Source: Pseudomonas psychrophila HA-4 (GTDB lineage: Bacteria > Pseudomonadota > Gammaproteobacteria > Pseudomonadales > Pseudomonadaceae). From it: 64,000 bases of DNA. The position numbers and the translations under genes were made by a program. Shown here piece after piece: positions 27,346-34,104 of the stretch. The notes below the pieces were generated by a model. That model saw only the letters and a list, made by a program, of their open reading frames with translations. It made no database searches and was not told where the DNA came from. Positions within the stretch are counted from its first letter, which is position 1; each line of letters starts with the position of its first letter. The stretch spans positions 33,033-97,032 of the forward strand of contig NZ_ALJC01000118.1 of the NCBI RefSeq assembly GCF_000282975.1, written 5' to 3'.

Positions 27346-27789
27346 TTACCTCTGGCGCTCTAACCTTCGACTGACGATTTGCACCCCTTGGCCCATTTCA
27401 CGCTCAAGATAAATAGCATTAATAATCACGGGCACTTTCTTATTTAACGCGAAAGACAGTAGTACTCCGACACTGCTCATCAACATGGAGAGTGGAATAC
27501 TAATGAACAGGGCAACAATGAAAGTGACTGAAAACCAGACCGTTGCAAAGTGAATAAGATTTCCGCTGCCGCTCAGGCTTTCATGAACCTTTATCAAAGC
27601 CTGTTGATCATAAGATCCAACTTTAACGGCAACGTGACACAGGGGGCAGCGAACAGACTTATCACTTGCCAACAACAAAGAATCTTCGATAGTCATACTG
27701 ACCTGCCCATCACAGGGCCTGCATATAAAGCCAGCATAACCAAATGGCTGTGTCTCTTGCGCCGGTGCTCGGCCCACGTGATCCTTCAT
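27346..27789 (-). CDS. Small zinc-ribbon membrane protein, 147 aa (second of a tandem trio)
   Basis: Function unknown. CRPC and CPLC (residues about 23-26 and 48-51) make a probable zinc ribbon at the N-terminus. Two hydrophobic segments follow (FATVWFSVTFIVALFISIPL and MLMSSVGVLLSFAL), then a basic C-terminus ending RRLERQR. It starts 3 bp after the preceding gene's stop, so the two are surely one operon. The plan is the same as its neighbours, so the trio probably arose by duplication. Confidence 0.72.
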   Translation of the reverse strand: MKDHVGRAPAQETQPFGYAGFICRPCDGQVSMTIEDSLLLASDKSVRCPLCHVAVKVGSYDQQALIKVHESLSGSGNLIHFATVWFSVTFIVALFISIPLSMLMSSVGVLLSFALNKKVPVIINAIYLEREMGQGVQIVSRRLERQR

Positions 27790-27792
27790 TAG

Positions 27793-28176
27793 TTAGTCCT
27801 GCGCCAATTGATAGTCAGGTTCTAAATCAAGACGCACGAATGAAACATCCTTCAAAGCAGGCACGGCCGTTGACAACACCACAAAGGTCACAATAAAACT
27901 AACAAAGCCCATACCACCGCCCCATTGCAACAACACCCCTATATTGAGCAATGGCAAGCCAATAGTTAAACAACCAAAGGTCAAAATTCTCCGTCTATTT
28001 TTGCTTTTTACCGCGACTAACTTGGCCAGGTCATTGGCTTTAAATCGCATTTTTTGCGAACAGCGCGGGCACACGACTGTGCCGCAGTCCATAAAGGCGT
28101 CTACCTGATCAATAGTTAATTCAAAGTCATTTTTACACTGCACACAACGAAACTGGAGATCCTGAGACATTGTCAT
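27793..28176 (-). CDS. Small zinc-ribbon membrane protein, 127 aa (first of a tandem trio)
   Basis: Function unknown. CVQC (residues 11-14) and CPRC (36-39) form a likely zinc ribbon with a FMDCGTVVCPRC segment. Two hydrophobic helices follow (ILTFGCLTIGLPLLNIGVLL and FVSFIVTFVVLSTAV), then an acidic end. The ATG at 28176 has AAGGA 7 nt upstream; an ATG two codons later is possible. It leads the operon of three. The zinc ribbon followed by two helices recalls membrane proteins of unknown role found beside secretion or envelope genes, but nothing adjacent tells the task. Confidence 0.72.
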   Translation of the reverse strand: MTMSQDLQFRCVQCKNDFELTIDQVDAFMDCGTVVCPRCSQKMRFKANDLAKLVAVKSKNRRRILTFGCLTIGLPLLNIGVLLQWGGGMGFVSFIVTFVVLSTAVPALKDVSFVRLDLEPDYQLAQD

Positions 28177-28649
28177 CGACTGTTCCTTGTGTAGTCACAC
28201 ACCTAATAAACCGCCATTCACACATCGACAGCTAAATACCCGCGCCCTACTTAATGAAAACTTCATGAATATCCGCCCTACCTCTCGCTTAACGAGAAAG
28301 GCTTTACTTCAGAGGCGTAGGAGAATAGAGAGGTAGTGCGAGAAGTAATGTCAGCTGTTACATATACACACGTAAGACTCTTCGCTTAATTATCGAGACT
28401 TTTCAAATCGTAACGGCGGCATGGGTGAGCTCCGATTTACACACGCATTAAGCGCTAGGACCGGTGTATTCGTCTGAAGTCAGAGAAGTGGACTACCCAT
28501 CAGCCGATTGACCCTATTTGCGCCAGCCCCTATCCTCGCCGACGTCACGACACATTCGTGACCGGATTTGACGGTCCGCATCATAAAAGAAGAATCAGCG
28601 ATCTCAATCGCTGTGTTCACGCTGGCCTGTGCTCGATTCAATCGTGTTA
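28177..28649. other. Intergenic region before the structured leader
   Basis: About 470 bp without a credible gene. It must hold the promoter of the zinc-ribbon operon (minus strand, right side of that operon) and that of the DUF3077-type gene. One clear hairpin is CAGCGAT/ATCGCTG (28596-28602 and 28607-28613, loop CTCA), just upstream of the leader. Nothing else stands out. Confidence 0.5.
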
Positions 28650-28784
28650 TGGCAGCTGTGCGTGGGGCACTTTCGAGTGCGCCGGGTTTCTTCTTTTAAC
28701 CGGTCCGTCAACCCGCGCACAGTTGCCACCCAACTCGTTTGACGGCGAACGGTGGTAACTCCAAACCTTAAAAGGAGTCACACC
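28650..28784 (+). promoter_or_regulatory. Structured 5' leader, copy 1 (junction fold plus RBS-covering hairpin)
   Basis: Seen directly: an outer stem of 17 consecutive pairs (28650-28666 with 28712-28728, two G-U pairs). Inside it is GCACT-TTCG-AGTGC (28667-28680), a UUCG tetraloop hairpin, then CCGG...CCGG (28682-28685 with 28700-28703). Downstream, ACTCC (28758-28762) pairs with the Shine-Dalgarno GGAGT (28774-28778), extended by GGTG/CACC (28751-28754 with 28781-28784). A second copy with the same elements lies at 49954-50096. Most likely a cis-acting RNA controlling translation of the short gene that follows; ligand or partner unknown. Confidence 0.7.
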
Positions 28785-29057
28785 ATGCCTTGTTTCACTC
28801 AAACACCAACCCCTTTTGGCCACAGCCTGACCGGCGACTGCCTGTTCAGCGTTAACCCCGGCATCCCGATCAAGATCGCGCTGGAACTGGCAGCCCAGTT
28901 ACTCAGCAGTGCCACGGCTCTTTGTGCAGAAAGCCAAGTCGCCAGCCCTCAAACCAGCCACAGCCTGACGTTCGCCAGCTTGCAACTGGTGGAAATGAGC
29001 AAAGGCCTGGTAGATGCCACGCTGGACAGCGTGTTGCAGGCCGACACACTTAAATAA
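28785..29057 (+). CDS. DUF3077-type small protein, 90 aa
   Basis: Function unknown. The segment LFSVNPGIPIKIALELAAQL, followed by a helical, alanine-rich C-terminal half, resembles the DUF3077 family that is abundant and multi-copy in Pseudomonas. The ATG at 28785 has AAGGAGT 6 nt upstream, but this box is inside a hairpin of the structured leader. The gene ends 8 bp inside the convergent higA. No signal peptide or membrane segment is seen. The family name is from memory of the motif. Confidence 0.75.
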   Translation: MPCFTQTPTPFGHSLTGDCLFSVNPGIPIKIALELAAQLLSSATALCAESQVASPQTSHSLTFASLQLVEMSKGLVDATLDSVLQADTLK

Positions 29058-29451
29058 ACATCTCTACCGGCACATTAAAGTGATCCGCCAGCCAGCGAAT
29101 CTGACGCACATTGAGCTGGCGCTTGCCACTGAGGATTTCGGATACCACCGATTGCGTACCCACGCCGGGCAGATCACTTTGGGTCAGTCCGTGCTCTTGC
29201 ATCACTGAGCGCAGCACATCGACACCACTGACCTTGGGCATCGGCCGGTGCTCAAGGTCATAGGCCTCGACCCAATCAACGATGATGTCCACCAAGCTCA
29301 TCAACGGGTGGCTTTCGTCGTCGCCAATGCGGTCGGTCAGTTCATCAAGGGCTTCGACCAATTGGTCGTAATCTGTTTCATTTTTAGGTTTTCGCAACAA
29401 GGGAGAAACGAACTGCCAATGTTGGGCAGCCTGTTCAATCAATGCATTCAC
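29050..29451 (-). CDS. higA: Antitoxin HigA (XRE family)
   Basis: Antitoxin and autorepressor that neutralises HigB. 133 residues from a GTG start at 29451, with AAGGAGT upstream, 4 nt after the higB stop. The C-terminal helix-turn-helix is visible (GLTQSDLPGVGTQSVVSEIL, then GKRQLNVRQIRWLADHFNVP), as in E. coli HigA, where the N-terminal half binds the toxin. An upstream ATG at 29481 would overlap higB. Toxin first, antitoxin second is the usual hig order. Confidence 0.9.
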   Translation of the reverse strand: MNALIEQAAQHWQFVSPLLRKPKNETDYDQLVEALDELTDRIGDDESHPLMSLVDIIVDWVEAYDLEHRPMPKVSGVDVLRSVMQEHGLTQSDLPGVGTQSVVSEILSGKRQLNVRQIRWLADHFNVPVEMFI

Positions 29452-29455
29452 GGGG

Positions 29456-29743
29456 TTACTCCTTCCATTTACCTTTGTCATATTCACGATGATCCAGCAC
29501 ATGACGAATGTAGAGGCGCTGCACCCGATACCGCACTACGGCAATCAGACGCAATTTATTACCGCCAATATTAAATACATGCAAAGAACCGACTTTGTCA
29601 GTCGCAGGGAAAAACGACCTCAACGCAGCAAAGTCTTCAGGGTTGAGGACCTTGATCTTGCGATACCACTCATCCAAAGCACTGGCGCAATGTGGCCATT
29701 GTTCTTTGGCCTCCCAAATACGTTTCGCAGTAATCACTCGCAT
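29456..29743 (-). CDS. higB: mRNA interferase toxin HigB
   Basis: Ribosome-dependent mRNA endonuclease of the RelE fold; kept silent by HigA. 95 residues beginning MRVITAKRIWEAKEQWPHC, with the family stretch HVFNIGGNKLRLIAVVRY and the C-terminal YIRHVLDHREYDKGKW. ATG with AAGGA 7 nt upstream. The pair looks intact and therefore functional. Its promoter region carries a TATCGC/GCGATA inverted repeat. Confidence 0.9.
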   Translation of the reverse strand: MRVITAKRIWEAKEQWPHCASALDEWYRKIKVLNPEDFAALRSFFPATDKVGSLHVFNIGGNKLRLIAVVRYRVQRLYIRHVLDHREYDKGKWKE

Positions 29744-29753
29744 GCAATGTCCT

Positions 29754-29809
29754 TATCGCATCTTGCTATGAAGGGTAAGCCCGCTGTCGCCATATCGCAA
29801 ATCGCGATA
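29754..29809. promoter_or_regulatory. Candidate HigA operator
   Basis: TATCGC (29793-29798) and GCGATA (29804-29809) form an inverted repeat with a 5-bp spacer. A further TATCGC lies at 29754-29759, 11 bp from the higB start. HigA proteins bind such repeats in their own promoters, so autoregulation is inferred. Confidence 0.5.
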
Positions 29810-29941
29810 CTCGACATCTGACCGACGGTGTCTTTTCAGGCGGGTTTCAACAGCCTAGGTTCAAGAGCTCAAAACGGCGCAAGCACAGTGTGTGTAGATA
29901 CGTCACGGCCAGTGGCGCACGGGGGCAACTTCTGCTGAACT

Positions 29942-29967
29942 GCACGTTTACGCGACGTGCTCCTTTT
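29942..29967 (+). terminator. Terminator-like hairpin ahead of trxC
   Basis: GCACGT/ACGTGC with a 7-base loop followed by TCCTTTTT. It sits 39 bp upstream of trxC with no coding gene before it on that strand, so it would end a short untranslated transcript or attenuate trxC. Confidence 0.45.
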
Positions 29968-30005
29968 TGCAGGCGCGCGCCACAGCCATTTGCGGAGTAT
30001 TTGAA

Positions 30006-30446
30006 ATGACCGACCCGCTGCTTATCCCTTGCCCTCACTGCAACGGCCTTAACCGTATCCCCGCCGCGCGCGTGGGCGAACACCCAAAATGCGGGCGCTG
30101 TAAAAATGAGGTGCTCATTGCCAAACCCTTCGATTTGAAGCAAACCGACTACGCCAGCCAGATCAAAGGCGATCTGCCGCTGCTGGTGGATGTGTGGGCT
30201 GAGTGGTGCGGGCCGTGCCAGGCGTTTGCCCCGGTGTTTGAGCAAGCGGCCAGCCAACTGGTCGGCGTGTGCCGCCTGGCCAAGCTCGACAGCGAAGCCA
30301 ATCAGCAATTGGCCACGCAACTGGGGATTCGCTCAATCCCCAGCCTGATCCTCTACAAAAACGGTCAGGAAGTTGCCCGCCAAAGCGGCGCCTTCCCGTT
30401 GCAGCAACTCAAGGCTTGGCTGCAAAGCCACGGCGTGCGTGCTTAG
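30006..30446 (+). CDS. trxC: Thioredoxin 2 (TrxC)
   Basis: Cytoplasmic disulfide reductase with an N-terminal zinc-binding part, induced by oxidative stress in E. coli. 146 residues. The zinc ligands are CPHC (residues 9-12) and CGRC (30-33). The active site is WCGPC within VWAEWCGPCQAF. The ATG at 30006 has GGAG 8 nt upstream and gives the family N-terminus. It is convergent with parA, with which it overlaps by 4 bp. Confidence 0.95.
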   Translation: MTDPLLIPCPHCNGLNRIPAARVGEHPKCGRCKNEVLIAKPFDLKQTDYASQIKGDLPLLVDVWAEWCGPCQAFAPVFEQAASQLVGVCRLAKLDSEANQQLATQLGIRSIPSLILYKNGQEVARQSGAFPLQQLKAWLQSHGVRA

Positions 30447-31216
30447 GCGTTTTGATCCAGAAAATCGTGCAGTTCTACAAATTGCTGAGTCAGCTTGTGC
30501 CGTGGGTCGAAATACACCAACGGCTGGCTGGCCTGATGCGATTCGCGCATTTTCACTGAACTGCTGAGGTACACCGGCAGCACCGGCAAGCCTTCGGCAA
30601 TCAACTCGTCGAGCATTTGCTGCGGCAGGCTGGCCCGGGCCTGAAACTGGTTAACCACAATGCCTTCGACCATCAGGTCTTCGTTGTGGTCTTCTTTCAG
30701 CTCTTCGATTTCGGATATCAAGCCGTAAAGCGCCTGACGCGAAAAACTGTCGCAGTCGAAGGGTATGAGCACACGGTCACAGGCGATCAGCGCCGATACC
30801 GCGTAAAAATTCAACGCAGGAGGCGTGTCGATATAAATGCGGTCGTAGTCTTCGGCCAACTCATCCAGCAACTTCTTTAGCTTGTTGATCTTGTGCTTGG
30901 CTTCGAGCTTGGGCTGCAAATCAGCCAGCTCGGCGGTGGCCGTAATGATGTGCAGGTTTTCGAAAGGCGTTTCGTAAATATCGACCCGATTCTTCTTCGA
31001 ACCCACACTGGCCGACAGGCTGTGCTTGAAGAACTCGGCAATCCCCATCGGGATATCGTCACCCGTTAACCCAGTGAGGTACTGCGTTGAGTTGGCCTGC
31101 GCATCCAGGTCCACCAACAACGTTCGGTAACCCTCGCTGGCACTGACGGCCGCCAAGTTACAAGCGATGCTGGACTTGCCCACACCCCCTTTTTGGTTGA
31201 ACACCACGCGACGCAT
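30443..31216 (-). CDS. ParA family ATPase
   Basis: Walker-type ATPase of the ParA/MinD superfamily, 257 residues. The deviant Walker A motif KGGVGKSS is near the N-terminus (FNQKGGVGKSSIACNLAAVS), Walker A' is LVDLDAQANST and Walker B IYIDTPPA. The ATG at 31216 follows GGAGGT at 8 nt; an earlier in-frame start is weaker. No parB or parS-like partner is next to it, so it is more likely a cargo-positioning or orphan ParA than the chromosome segregation protein (Soj). Confidence 0.88.
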   Translation of the reverse strand: MRRVVFNQKGGVGKSSIACNLAAVSASEGYRTLLVDLDAQANSTQYLTGLTGDDIPMGIAEFFKHSLSASVGSKKNRVDIYETPFENLHIITATAELADLQPKLEAKHKINKLKKLLDELAEDYDRIYIDTPPALNFYAVSALIACDRVLIPFDCDSFSRQALYGLISEIEELKEDHNEDLMVEGIVVNQFQARASLPQQMLDELIAEGLPVLPVYLSSSVKMRESHQASQPLVYFDPRHKLTQQFVELHDFLDQNA

Positions 31217-31552
31217 TTCAAAACCTCCGTGTATCAATAAGTGCCCGAGTGTAGATGGCCTGTGGACAAATCCGCTACCTCGCCGCGAAAAGAGCTACAA
31301 CATAAAAATAATTATCCCGGCATACGTCAGAACGGACCGTCTTTCTAGAAGTCATAGGGGTGTACATAGTTCAACGCTTGCAAAATGATAGCTATTTCGT
31401 CCGATTAGCTGAAAAACCGCCCTCAAAAATGTAAGCGGTGTTTGCTACGAACCAACTGCACCGGGATAATGCCGCCACTTTGTTATCAGTGCAGCATTGA
31501 CCGCTGCCTATATTTGCATCAAGGAAGCCCGTCAGGGCGGGATGAACCTCCA
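31217..31552. other. Divergent region between parA and the aryl polyene cluster
   Basis: 336 bp with no credible gene. It must contain the single promoter that drives the long pigment operon to the right and that of parA to the left. An AT-rich stretch (31300-31320) is visible, but I cannot point to a sure promoter. Confidence 0.45.
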
Positions 31553-32275
31553 GTGATCAACTTCAATATTGCCGCTTGGCGAGCCTGGGCTCCGGGCCTC
31601 GACAACGTGGCCGATTGGCAGGCCTGGAGCCAGCAACCCCAAGCAATCGCTGCCAGCGATGCTAGCCCGGACGTATCATTTTTACCCGCCATGCAACGCC
31701 GCCGCCTCAGCCGCTTGGCGCGCATGGCGTTCAGTGTCGGCTGGCCATTGGCTGAGGGGCATGAAGCCCTGCCGTTGGTGTTTGTGTCACGCCACGGCGA
31801 AACACCGCGAACCTTCGACATCCTCAGTGAGCTCGCGGCTGACCAGCCCTTGTCACCCACCCAGTTCAGCCTCTCAGTACACAATGCGGTCATTGGCCTG
31901 TGGTCGATCATGCGCGGCGAAACCAGTGAAATGACTGCGCTCGCCGCCGCCGGCGATGGCCTGGAGCATGGCCTGATTGAAGCCTGTGCGTTGCTCAACG
32001 AAGGCGCGCCAGCCGTGTTACTGGTGATCACCGAAGAGCAGCCTCCCCAGGCGTATGAGCACTGGATCGACGACGTGCCTTTCGCCTATGCCGTCGGCCT
32101 GCTACTGACGCCAGGCAGCCAATGGCACCTGACGCTCACCTCCAACAACGCCACGTCTCCCTCGAAAACCCAGTGGCCTCACGCCATTGAGTTGTTGCGC
32201 CACCTGCTCGCAGGGCAGACGTCGTTCCAGCACGCCTGGAAAAACCGGCTCTGGCACTGGCAACGCACGCCGTGA
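31553..32275 (+). CDS. APE ketosynthase chain-length factor (ApeC-like)
   Basis: Short ketosynthase-like protein, 240 residues, that in the E. coli system pairs with the FabF-like ketosynthase (ApeO) to set chain length. It aligns with the N-terminal part of ketosynthases (INFNIAAWRAWAPG, then LPAMQRRRLSRLARMAFSVG and SLSVHNAVIGLWSIM) but has no catalytic cysteine motif. I take the GTG at 31553 as the start because it matches the family N-terminus. It has no clear ribosome binding site, and the frame is open upstream to 31442. First gene of the operon. Confidence 0.82.
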   Translation: MINFNIAAWRAWAPGLDNVADWQAWSQQPQAIAASDASPDVSFLPAMQRRRLSRLARMAFSVGWPLAEGHEALPLVFVSRHGETPRTFDILSELAADQPLSPTQFSLSVHNAVIGLWSIMRGETSEMTALAAAGDGLEHGLIEACALLNEGAPAVLLVITEEQPPQAYEHWIDDVPFAYAVGLLLTPGSQWHLTLTSNNATSPSKTQWPHAIELLRHLLAGQTSFQHAWKNRLWHWQRTP

Positions 32276-33057
32276 ATACCCGTAGTGATGCCTACTACTG
32301 GCGCCTAATTGCGACCGCAATCAGCTTTTTAAGCTTCGGGCTTGGGTGCCTGTGTCTGCGGCTGGTCATTTTCCCGCTGCTGAGTTGCCTGCCGGGCGAT
32401 GCGGTGCGCCACCGCGAACGTGCGCGCTACACGGTCAGCCTGCTGTTCTGGCTATTTATCCGCTTTATGGCGCGTATGGGCGTGCTGACCTATGACGTGC
32501 AAGGCGCGGAACGGCTCGGGCGCCCCGGCCAAATGATAATTGCCAACCATCCGTCGCTAATTGATGTGGTTTTTCTGATTGGACTGGTGCGTAACGCCAA
32601 CTGCGTGGTCAAACAAAGCCTGTGGCAAAACACGTTCACTCGCAGCCCGGTGCGCGCCACGCAGTACATCAGTAATGACGGCAGCATCGACATGCTCGAC
32701 AACGCCGCAGACGCGTTGCAACAGGGGCAAACCCTGATTATTTTCCCGGAGGGCACTCGCACCCAGCCAGGCTTTGCACCTGCCTTTCATCGCGGGGCTG
32801 CCTCGATTGCCTTGCGCGGTGCGAAGATCCTCACGCCAGTGGTGATCAACGTCAGTCCCACCACGCTGACCAAAGCCGAACCGTGGTACCGCATTCCCAA
32901 ACGCCGCGTGCACTTCAGCTTTCGTGTCGGGGCCGATATAGATCCAACGACCTTTGCAGCACTAGGCCCGCCGCCCAAAGCATCGCGCCTGCTCAATGAC
33001 TACGTGCATGACTACTTCATTAAGGAGCTCGCCATAGATGAGCGATCTAAACAGTGA
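32272..33057 (+). CDS. Lysophospholipid acyltransferase family protein (ApeD-like)
   Basis: Membrane-associated acyltransferase of the PlsC type, 261 residues, GTG start overlapping the previous stop (GTGA). The HX4D motif is ANHPSLIDVVF and the second motif IIFPEGTRTQPG. An N-terminal hydrophobic helix (SFLSFGLGCLCLRLVIFPLL) would anchor it in the inner membrane. In the APE pathway it probably transfers the polyene or a fatty chain to the lipid anchor; the true acceptor is not shown by the sequence. Its 3' end overlaps the next gene by 20 bp. Confidence 0.85.
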   Translation: MNTRSDAYYWRLIATAISFLSFGLGCLCLRLVIFPLLSCLPGDAVRHRERARYTVSLLFWLFIRFMARMGVLTYDVQGAERLGRPGQMIIANHPSLIDVVFLIGLVRNANCVVKQSLWQNTFTRSPVRATQYISNDGSIDMLDNAADALQQGQTLIIFPEGTRTQPGFAPAFHRGAASIALRGAKILTPVVINVSPTTLTKAEPWYRIPKRRVHFSFRVGADIDPTTFAALGPPPKASRLLNDYVHDYFIKELAIDERSKQ

Positions 33058-33298
33058 CATCAAACAGCTGATCATCGACGCCTTGGGCCTCGAAGACATC
33101 AGCATCAGCGACATTGGCGACCATCAAACCCTATTTGGCGAAGGCCTCGGGCTGGATTCGGTTGACGCCCTAGAGCTGGGCTTGGCGATTCAAAAAACCT
33201 ACGGCATCAAGATAGACGCCGACGCCAAAGATACCCGCGATCACTTTTCCAACGTGACCAGCCTTGCGGCTTTCGTCACAGCCAAACAGGCTGCCTGA
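33038..33298 (+). CDS. Acyl carrier protein 1 (ApeE-like)
   Basis: 86-residue carrier that holds the growing polyene. The phosphopantetheine site is Ser41 in GLDSVDALELG. Acidic helix II is typical. It starts inside the 3' end of the acyltransferase gene and is followed 9 bp later by a second, different carrier gene. A pair of ACPs is a hallmark of APE clusters. Confidence 0.92.
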   Translation: MSDLNSDIKQLIIDALGLEDISISDIGDHQTLFGEGLGLDSVDALELGLAIQKTYGIKIDADAKDTRDHFSNVTSLAAFVTAKQAA

Positions 33299-33307
33299 GA
33301 CCGAACC

Positions 33308-33562
33308 ATGCAAAACCGTGAAGATATTTTCAACATCCTGCGCGATGCCCTGGTGGAACTGTTCGAACTCGAGCCTGAGCGCGTCACGCTGGAGGCCAAC
33401 CTGTATCAGGACCTAGAAATCGACAGCATCGACGCCGTCGACCTGATTGATCACATCAAGCGTAAAACCGGTAAAAAGATCGCCGCTGAAGCCTTCAAAT
33501 CAGTACGCACCGTCGACGATGTGGTCGAGGCGGTTTACCGTCTGGCCCAACCGGCCGCATGA
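33308..33562 (+). CDS. Acyl carrier protein 2 (ApeF-like)
   Basis: 84-residue acyl carrier protein with Ser40 in the motif EIDSIDAVDLIDHI. Sequence clearly different from the first ACP, so the two probably have separate tasks, such as priming and elongation. Its stop overlaps the start of the next gene (ATGA). Confidence 0.92.
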   Translation: MQNREDIFNILRDALVELFELEPERVTLEANLYQDLEIDSIDAVDLIDHIKRKTGKKIAAEAFKSVRTVDDVVEAVYRLAQPAA

Positions 33563-34104
33563 GCCGATTGATCGGCCTGGGCCTGCTGCTGGCGGGCCTG
33601 CTGTACCCCTTTGCGGTGCATTTCGGTATGGCCCACTTTGCTCCGTGGCAATTTGCGCTGTTGCTGGGCGCCCTGTGGCTGGCCCGCGCTGTCACCGGCG
33701 AGCGCCGCCCGGGCAGCCTGTGGATGGCACTGGTCGTGCTGGTATTTTGCGCGTTGCTGGGGTTGTTTAACAGCCCGGTCTTGCTGCGCTGGTACCCGGT
33801 GCTGATCAGCGCCTGCATGCTCAGCCTCTTCGGTTTGAGCCTGAAATTCGGGCCACCGATGGTCGAGCGCTTGGCCCGCTTGCGCGAGCCGGTATTGCCC
33901 GACATCGCGATTCATTACACACGGCAGGTGACCCAGGTCTGGTGCCTGTTTTTCCTGTTCAACGGATTAGTCGCAGCCAGCCTCACACTGTGGGCGCCGC
34001 TGAGTTGGTGGACGTTGTACAACGGCCTGATCGCCTATGGACTGATGGGGCTGTTGTTTGCCATTGAATGGCTGATACGACAAAAAGTAAGAGGCCAGGC
34101 ATGA
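33559..34104 (+). CDS. APE-cluster integral membrane protein (COG4648-like, ApeG position)
   Basis: 181 residues with about five hydrophobic segments (for example LGLLLAGLLYPFAVHFGM, LWMALVVLVFCALLGLF and LYNGLIAYGLMGLLFAIEW). Proteins of this type are found in nearly every APE cluster, but their biochemical role is not known to me. The position between the ACPs and the ligase suggests a membrane scaffold or part of the transfer machinery. Confidence 0.75.
   Translation: MSRLIGLGLLLAGLLYPFAVHFGMAHFAPWQFALLLGALWLARAVTGERRPGSLWMALVVLVFCALLGLFNSPVLLRWYPVLISACMLSLFGLSLKFGPPMVERLARLREPVLPDIAIHYTRQVTQVWCLFFLFNGLVAASLTLWAPLSWWTLYNGLIAYGLMGLLFAIEWLIRQKVRGQA

Noticed and set aside
28177..28650. Possible small gene between the zinc-ribbon operon and the leader
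   Set aside because: No frame with a ribosome binding site and sensible codon use; only one short hairpin is clear.
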